Below, piece by piece: positions 5,874 to 9,838 of a stretch of 9,838 nucleotides of DNA. The notes beneath the pieces were generated by a model. It was given only the letters and a program-made list of their open reading frames with translations, searched no databases and had not been told where the DNA came from. Within the stretch, counting starts at the first letter, position 1. Each line of letters begins with the position of its first letter. The position numbers and the translations under genes were made by a program. The stretch comes from JBEIUO01 sp964549785 (lineage in GTDB: Bacteria > Planctomycetota > Phycisphaerae > Phycisphaerales > UBA1924). The stretch is taken from contig CAZJXA010000124.1 of assembly GCA_964549785.1 (NCBI GenBank), positions 1 through 9,838 on the forward strand, given 5' to 3'.

Positions 5874-6785
5874 ATGCGCGCAGCCGATGCCCGCGGGGGA
5901 AGTTTGGTCCGCTACGGTTGGTGCCTCATGGAAAGCGTGCGTTCACCGGTCGGTCCACATCATTCGCTTTTTCGAGCGGTCGCGGGCTTGGGGAGCTCGG
6001 TGCTTCGGCGGATCGCGGGGTTCGGCCGGTTTATGCGGTTCGCGGGGGCCGCAGTGGCCGGGTTAAAGGCCGTGAAGACGTGGGCGCGGCGGGATCGGCT
6101 GGGGCGGCAGTTGTACTTTGTGGGGACGGCGTCGGTGCCCGTGGTGGCGATCACGGGCGGGTTTATCGGCATGATTCTCGCGCTGGAGGCGTACCGGCAA
6201 TTCGAAGCCATCGGGCAGGAAGCTCGGCTCGGCGGGATCATCAACCTCTCGATGGTGAAGCAGATCGGGCCGGTGCTGGCGGCGGTGATGCTGGCGGGTC
6301 GGGTCGGGTGCTCGTTGACGGCCGAACTTGGATCGATGCGGGTGACGGAGCAATTGGACGCGATGCGGGCGATGGCGAGCGACCCGATCCGGGTGCTTGT
6401 GGTGCCGCGATTCGTGGCGTGCGTCGTCATGATCCCGCCGCTCACAATCGTCTCCAACCTCTGCGGTGTAGTGGGGGGGTGGCTGATCACGACGCAAATT
6501 TTCGATGCGGACCCGCAGTTGTACACGCTCTATTCGCAGCAGTTCGTGACGTGGTGGGACATCATCAGCGGGATGGCGAAGAGCCTGGCGTTCGGGGCGT
6601 TGATCGGGGTGATCTCGTGCTACAAGGGCTTCACGTGCCAGCCGGGCGCGGAGGGCGTCGGCAGGGCGACGACCGAGAGTTTTGTGACCAGTTTCCTGGC
6701 GATCATTCTGTCGTGCATCGTGCTGGTGAAGATACTGAACGACATCGATCTGTGGATCTTCGGGGTCCAGTCGATTTTCAAGTGA
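5874..6785 (+). CDS. mlaE: MlaE/YrbE-family ABC transporter permease (lipid transport)
   Basis: This 303-residue inner-membrane permease is of the MlaE family. With an ATPase (MlaF) and an MCE protein (MlaD), such permeases move phospholipids between inner and outer membranes and keep the outer leaflet asymmetric. The conserved region runs from about 78 to the end: hydrophobic helices near 84-106 (VVAITGGFIGMILALEAYRQF), 128-148, 172-208, 237-250 and 269-300. The family coupling stretch ELGSMRVTEQLDAMRAMASDP is at 151-171 and YKGF...GAEGVGRATTESFV at 250-271. The start at 5874 rests on its SD; the first 18 residues are not conserved-looking, so 5928 remains possible. No mlaF, mlaD or other partner follows, and the 3' end overlaps the minus-strand PEP-CTERM remnant by 8 bp. 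Confidence 0.92.
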   Translation: MRAADARGGSLVRYGWCLMESVRSPVGPHHSLFRAVAGLGSSVLRRIAGFGRFMRFAGAAVAGLKAVKTWARRDRLGRQLYFVGTASVPVVAITGGFIGMILALEAYRQFEAIGQEARLGGIINLSMVKQIGPVLAAVMLAGRVGCSLTAELGSMRVTEQLDAMRAMASDPIRVLVVPRFVACVVMIPPLTIVSNLCGVVGGWLITTQIFDADPQLYTLYSQQFVTWWDIISGMAKSLAFGALIGVISCYKGFTCQPGAEGVGRATTESFVTSFLAIILSCIVLVKILNDIDLWIFGVQSIFK

Positions 6786-7093
6786 CCGGGCGGCGCACGG
6801 ATCGAAGCCGGCGACGACGCCGGCCAAACAACAGTGCCGAAAACACGGCGGCCGAGGCGGGCGCAGGGATCATTGTGACGTCGTCAAGCAGAAAATACGA
6901 CGGATCATCCTGAAACGTGAAAGCAAGTTCGGGATTGTCGACCGCGGCGATTGCGTTGAATGAGTACAACGTGTAGGGTGAGTCACCGACATCGCTCAAT
7001 GTGACGGCGATCCGCCGAGACCTCCAAATGTTTTCCGGGAGTTCACCGAGGTTTAGCGCTGCGGTCTGCTTGACGGCGTGGGAAAGCCGCCGG
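6778..7093 (-). pseudogene. Remnant of a PEP-CTERM-type exported protein (C-terminal part only)
   Basis: On the minus strand about 105 codons read as the end of an exported planctomycete-type protein: VKQTAALNLGELPENIW, RRIAVTLSDVG, NPELAFTFQDDPSYFLLDDVTM, then the sorting tail IPAPASAAVFSALLFG followed by RRRRR. That is a PAP variant of the PEP-CTERM signal (motif, short hydrophobic helix, Arg cluster), normally handled by an exosortase. The part before it looks like the final strands of a beta-sandwich, but the signal peptide and most of the domain are missing. The frame stays open backwards into the 3' end of the unknown gene at 7094-7843, where it is only a shadow, and I see no SD or plausible start. 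Nine residues follow the Arg cluster before the TGA at 6778-6780, overlapping mlaE, so the original stop may also be lost. I read it as a decapitated remnant. Confidence 0.6.
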
Positions 7094-7843
7094 CTAAGCG
7101 ATTCGGCGCGGCGGGGCGATGGCGAACGCCAGGCCGAAGGCACACAGGACGCCGCCGATAGCGAACATGGGGAGCGACCAGCCGGGGGAGGAGAGGGCGC
7201 TGCCGGTAAACTTGTGCGTCGGGCCGTGGCGCGGCATCAGATGGAGCGAGGCCTCGAACTGCCACGTGTTCTCCTGGAGCTCACCTCTCTTGGCGGGTTG
7301 GCCGACCCGCCCGGAGGGATACCCCATGCGTTCGTGCCTGAACCCGCCCTCGGGCAGAAGCTCGTAGAAATCGAAGTACCAGTCTTTGCGCCACGTCTGG
7401 GCCCATCCGGAATCGGCACCTGAGGGTTGGCTTTTGGTGACAATCGCCAGCCGGTCCTTGATTTCGCCGGACTCGATTTTGGCTTGGAGGTGCTCGAACG
7501 TCATGCCGGTGGAGTCGGCGAAGCGCAGCACGCGGAGCCAATCAGAATGGGATTGAAGACCGGGGAGCGTGTGCGGGGAGGGGATGGTGGCGCGGAGTTC
7601 GAGTGGTTCGTCGCCGTAGGTGACGTCGACGAACTTGACGGCGTTGCGGGTGGCGTCGGTGAGGTGAATTTCTTTGCCGGCGAAGCCGAAGGCCCGCTGA
7701 TCGACGACGGAAAAGGCGAAGAAGCGACGGCCGGACGTTTTGTTGAAGTCGGCCGCCCGGTACGCGAAGGCAATGCCCGAAGCGGCCATGACGGCGATGC
7801 CGAGAATGAAGACGAGCCAGCAGTGGGATCGGGAGAGTTTCAA
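7094..7843 (-). CDS. Unknown two-helix membrane protein in the oxidase gene run
   Basis: I do not recognise the family of this 249-residue protein. It has one hydrophobic helix near the N-terminus (about 9-29), a polar middle of about 190 residues, and a second helix at about 222-243 followed by a short basic end. The middle part (FFAFSVVDQRAFGFAG, then LQSHSDWLRVLRFADSTGM, GWAQTWRKDWYFDFYELLPEGGFRHERMGYP) is Trp/Phe-rich and most simply lies outside the cytoplasm. This layout recalls SURF1, an oxidase assembly factor, but I do not see SURF1 motifs, so the likeness is topology only. Start is TTG at 7843: an in-frame TGA lies a short way upstream, and no ATG precedes the first helix. It follows the subunit IV-like gene by 63 bp on the same strand and is probably cotranscribed. 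Confidence 0.75.
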   Translation of the reverse strand: MKLSRSHCWLVFILGIAVMAASGIAFAYRAADFNKTSGRRFFAFSVVDQRAFGFAGKEIHLTDATRNAVKFVDVTYGDEPLELRATIPSPHTLPGLQSHSDWLRVLRFADSTGMTFEHLQAKIESGEIKDRLAIVTKSQPSGADSGWAQTWRKDWYFDFYELLPEGGFRHERMGYPSGRVGQPAKRGELQENTWQFEASLHLMPRHGPTHKFTGSALSSPGWSLPMFAIGGVLCAFGLAFAIAPPRRIA

Positions 7844-7906
7844 GGAACAAATCGCAGATAGCGAGTCACAAAGAAGGAACGGTCACGGACCGATCGCTCG
7901 GCGGGG

Positions 7907-9004
7907 TTAGTGATTCGTGGGAGCTTCCGGCGGGTGGACTTCGTGGGCATCGCTGCCGCTGTGGGCGTCGCCGGTCGTGTGGAGCGCGCCGGAGAGGCCG
8001 GTCTTGCCGCGGGTTGCGTTCTTGTCGCTGGTGGCGTGGGCGTGATCGTCGTGGTGGCCGTGGGAGGAATGGGCGTGGGCTTCGAGGGCGAGAAGGTCAA
8101 AGTCGTGGGCCGCGAGTTCTTTGGTATCGGCGGGGAGAGGGCCGTTGGCGACGGCTTGGGCGACGGCGGTGACCAGTGCCGCGGCGGCGGGATGGGCATT
8201 CGCAATGAGGTTCGCCGCCTTGTCGTTGAGGGATGCAGAAGCGAAGAGTCGGGGCGACGGGAGGGACTGGCGGTAGGCGAGCTTGTGACGGATCTCGGTG
8301 GCGACGGCGTTCACCGCCTCGGCGGCAAGAACCTCCGGGGCGGCCCGCTCGCCCGGTCGGCTGTCGGTAAGGTCGTCGGCATGAACATCGTGACTGCTGG
8401 CGTGTGCGACGTGGCCCGCGGGAGCCGCGGCGGAGAGGCCCTGGGTCGCGGTGTCCAGCAGGCGGGCGGTGAGGCGGGCCTCAACCAAGGCCGGCTCGGA
8501 TAGGAACTTCTCCATGTACCGGAGACGGGCGGCGATGATGAGGGGCTGACCGTTAGCGGATGGAACACCCGCCCCGGTGCCACCGGCGACGACGGGGCCG
8601 TTCTTGAATTCGGTCACGCGGCCGCGGGTGAGCAGATCCATCGCGGTGAAGCCCAAGAAGAGGCTCATCGCGAAAAAGCAGAATGCCATGATGATGGTGT
8701 TCAGTGGGTTATCGTAGCGGAGTTGCATGAAAAAGGCCATTACCAGCAGGGCCTTGACGGTGGCGATGCCCATGACGACGACGATGTTGACCCAGAGGGG
8801 GAACGCGATATCGAACGCGCCGGTGAGCCAGAGTTCGGCCTGGGCCTGACCGACGGTGAGGACGGTGAAGACGAGCAGGAGCGCGAGGATGCTGCGCAGG
8901 GTGAACGGCCCGACGATGGGGTGGCTGTGGTGCTGGCCGTGGCCGGGCAGTTCGGCGCCGTGGGGGTCGAGTTCGTTGAACGAGGTTGCAGCTTGGTGGC
9001 TCAT
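7907..9004 (-). CDS. Cytochrome c oxidase subunit IV-like protein with long His-rich C-terminal extension
   Basis: The first 130 of 365 residues fit the bacterial oxidase subunit IV family (COX4_pro/CyoD type, usually about 100-130 residues). There are three hydrophobic helices at about 37-57, 70-95 and 103-125, including VNIVVVMGIATVKALLVMAFFMQLRYDNPLN, the usual second-helix pattern. This small subunit packs against subunits I and III and helps assembly; it holds no heme or copper. The remaining 235 residues are outside the family: a helical Ala-rich part (155-298) and then a His/Asp-rich tail with 13 histidines from 300 to 365, such as HAHSSHGHHDDHAHA (310-324). Six more histidines sit before the first helix. 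If it is oriented like CyoD the tail faces the periplasm, where it could bind copper or zinc (inference). Start is the ATG at 9004, without an SD. Subunit III lies 73 bp upstream. Confidence 0.85.
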   Translation of the reverse strand: MSHQAATSFNELDPHGAELPGHGQHHSHPIVGPFTLRSILALLLVFTVLTVGQAQAELWLTGAFDIAFPLWVNIVVVMGIATVKALLVMAFFMQLRYDNPLNTIIMAFCFFAMSLFLGFTAMDLLTRGRVTEFKNGPVVAGGTGAGVPSANGQPLIIAARLRYMEKFLSEPALVEARLTARLLDTATQGLSAAAPAGHVAHASSHDVHADDLTDSRPGERAAPEVLAAEAVNAVATEIRHKLAYRQSLPSPRLFASASLNDKAANLIANAHPAAAALVTAVAQAVANGPLPADTKELAAHDFDLLALEAHAHSSHGHHDDHAHATSDKNATRGKTGLSGALHTTGDAHSGSDAHEVHPPEAPTNH

Positions 9005-9077
9005 AGGAGTAGCAGATGACAGAAGAGGGATGGGCGGATCGGTGTGCCTTTGAACAAAAAGCGGATGACATGGACAA

Positions 9078-9779
9078 TCAGTGAATGAGGTAGAGCAGCG
9101 GGAAGAGGAAGATCCAGATAAGGTCTACAAGGTGCCAGTAGAGGCCCGCGATTTCGACGCCGGTGTAGTAGGTGGGACCGTACTGCCCTTTCAGGCTCTT
9201 GACGTAGACCCGGGCGATGAGGATCATCCCGATGACGACGTGAAGTGCGTGCAGAGCGGTGCCGCAGTAGTAGACGCTCCACCAGAGCGGGACGTGCGGA
9301 TCGGTGGCGAAGGGGTAATCAAACAGCGAGCCGGGCCGCTTGCCCATCGTCCATTTGGGGTAGTACTCGAACACGAGCTTGATGGCCACGAAGGCGGCGC
9401 CGCTGATCATGGTGATGAGCAGGTTCATCCGGCCGCGCCTCTGTTGATCGGTCTGGAAGCAGTAGATCGCCGCGGCCATGGTGTAGCTCGAAAGCAGCAG
9501 GACGATGGTGTTGAGGGCGCCCCACTGCCAGTTGAGGCTGCCGGAGCCTTCCGCCCAGGCACCGGGGTACATCGCCCGGAAGAGGCAATAGGCGCAGAAG
9601 ATGCCAGCGAAGAGCAGGACTTCGGTGGTGAGGAAGAGCCAGAAGCCGAGTTTGAGGCCGTCAAACTCCTCGGTCTGGGAGCGCCAGTGGTGACCGTGGA
9701 CGTAACGGCTCCAGAGAGGCTTTTTCTTCTCGACCATGAGGTCCGGCGGGAGGTTGTGGGGGGTGGGGAGAGTGGTCAT
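9078..9779 (-). CDS. ctaE: Cytochrome c oxidase subunit III family protein (five-helix form)
   Basis: This 233-residue membrane subunit of a heme-copper oxidase has five hydrophobic helices at about 43-68, 88-108, 119-138, 165-190 and 208-231. That is the short form without the first two helices of the seven-helix subunit III. Family marks are GFWLFLTTEVLLFAGIFCAY with the conserved Glu53, GTALHALHVVIGMILIARV, and the closing VEIAGLYWHLVDLIWIFLFPLLY. NorE proteins share this fold, but the subunit IV-like gene next door favours an oxidase. The ATG at 9779 is preferred; a TTG at 9791 would add four residues, and neither has an SD. The gene precedes the subunit IV-like gene on the same strand, and subunits I and II would be expected beyond the right edge (inference). 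Confidence 0.93.
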   Translation of the reverse strand: MTTLPTPHNLPPDLMVEKKKPLWSRYVHGHHWRSQTEEFDGLKLGFWLFLTTEVLLFAGIFCAYCLFRAMYPGAWAEGSGSLNWQWGALNTIVLLLSSYTMAAAIYCFQTDQQRRGRMNLLITMISGAAFVAIKLVFEYYPKWTMGKRPGSLFDYPFATDPHVPLWWSVYYCGTALHALHVVIGMILIARVYVKSLKGQYGPTYYTGVEIAGLYWHLVDLIWIFLFPLLYLIH

Positions 9780-9780
9780 A

Positions 9781-9817
9781 CAGATAGCCAATGGCAGACA
9801 AGCAGATGGCAGATAAG
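9781..9817. repeat. Degenerate heptamer repeats (GCAGATR) in the leader of the subunit III gene
   Basis: Plus-strand units GCAGACA (9794-9800), GCAGATG (9802-9808) and GCAGATA (9809-9815) follow one another with a single extra base, and a related CAGATAGC lies at 9781-9788. The 17 bases at 9801-9817 match 9011-9027, before the subunit IV-like gene, at 14 positions. GCAGATA also occurs at 7854-7860, before the next gene in the run. Confidence 0.5.
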
Positions 9818-9838
9818 AACAACGAACGCGTTCTAGAT

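Noticed and set aside
7094..7843. Calling the unknown membrane protein SURF1
   Set aside because: Only the two-helix layout and the location agree; no SURF1 sequence pattern is visible.
7910..8503. A 197-codon Gly/Val-rich plus-strand frame
   Set aside because: It is the complement of the His/Ala-rich extension of the subunit IV-like protein; GTG/GGC-type codons keep it open by composition.
9081..9836. A 251-codon open frame on the plus strand opposite the subunit III gene
   Set aside because: It is the antisense of a clear membrane-protein gene; its Asp/Glu/Val/Gly-rich product is the expected complement of hydrophobic GC-rich codons and matches no family.

Overview
The window is GC-rich (about 60-65%), densely packed bacterial chromosomal DNA with no rRNA, tRNA, transposase, integrase or CRISPR array. 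The best guess for the host is a planctomycete, probably of the Phycisphaerae type. This is an inference from three things: a C-terminal sorting tail of the PEP-CTERM kind in its 'PAP' form followed by an arginine cluster, long low-complexity tails on housekeeping proteins, and the lack of Shine-Dalgarno (SD) sites before several clear genes.

Layout. (1) 1-2336, plus strand: a translation and nucleotide cluster made of the 3' end of prs (PRPP synthetase), rplY/ctc (ribosomal protein L25), pth (peptidyl-tRNA hydrolase) and rpsF (ribosomal protein S6). It ends in a strong hairpin terminator at 2358-2399 that also serves the convergent htpX. (2) 2428-3312, minus strand: htpX, a membrane zinc protease with its own consensus SD. 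(3) 3313-4545: a long leader followed on the plus strand by a membrane-anchored 3D-domain protein, a probable cell-wall enzyme. The leader folds on paper into a compact three-way junction (3686-3750) whose only two imperfect pairs are G.U on the plus strand. (4) 4698-6785: purM (minus) and mlaE (plus), divergent from a 42-bp gap. (5) 6778-9779, minus strand: a terminal-oxidase gene run of subunit III, a subunit IV-like protein with a very long histidine-rich tail, a two-helix membrane protein of unknown family, and a decapitated remnant of a PEP-CTERM protein that meets the end of mlaE. The run probably starts beyond the right edge.

How they work together: region 1 supports ribosome function and PRPP supply. 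PRPP feeds purine synthesis, in which PurM acts. HtpX, the 3D protein and MlaE all serve envelope upkeep. Region 5 is respiratory.

Most of the window is ordinary housekeeping. The items most worth a second look are the predicted leader RNA of the 3D gene, the histidine-rich extension of the subunit IV-like protein, the unknown membrane protein inside the oxidase run, and the PEP-CTERM remnant.
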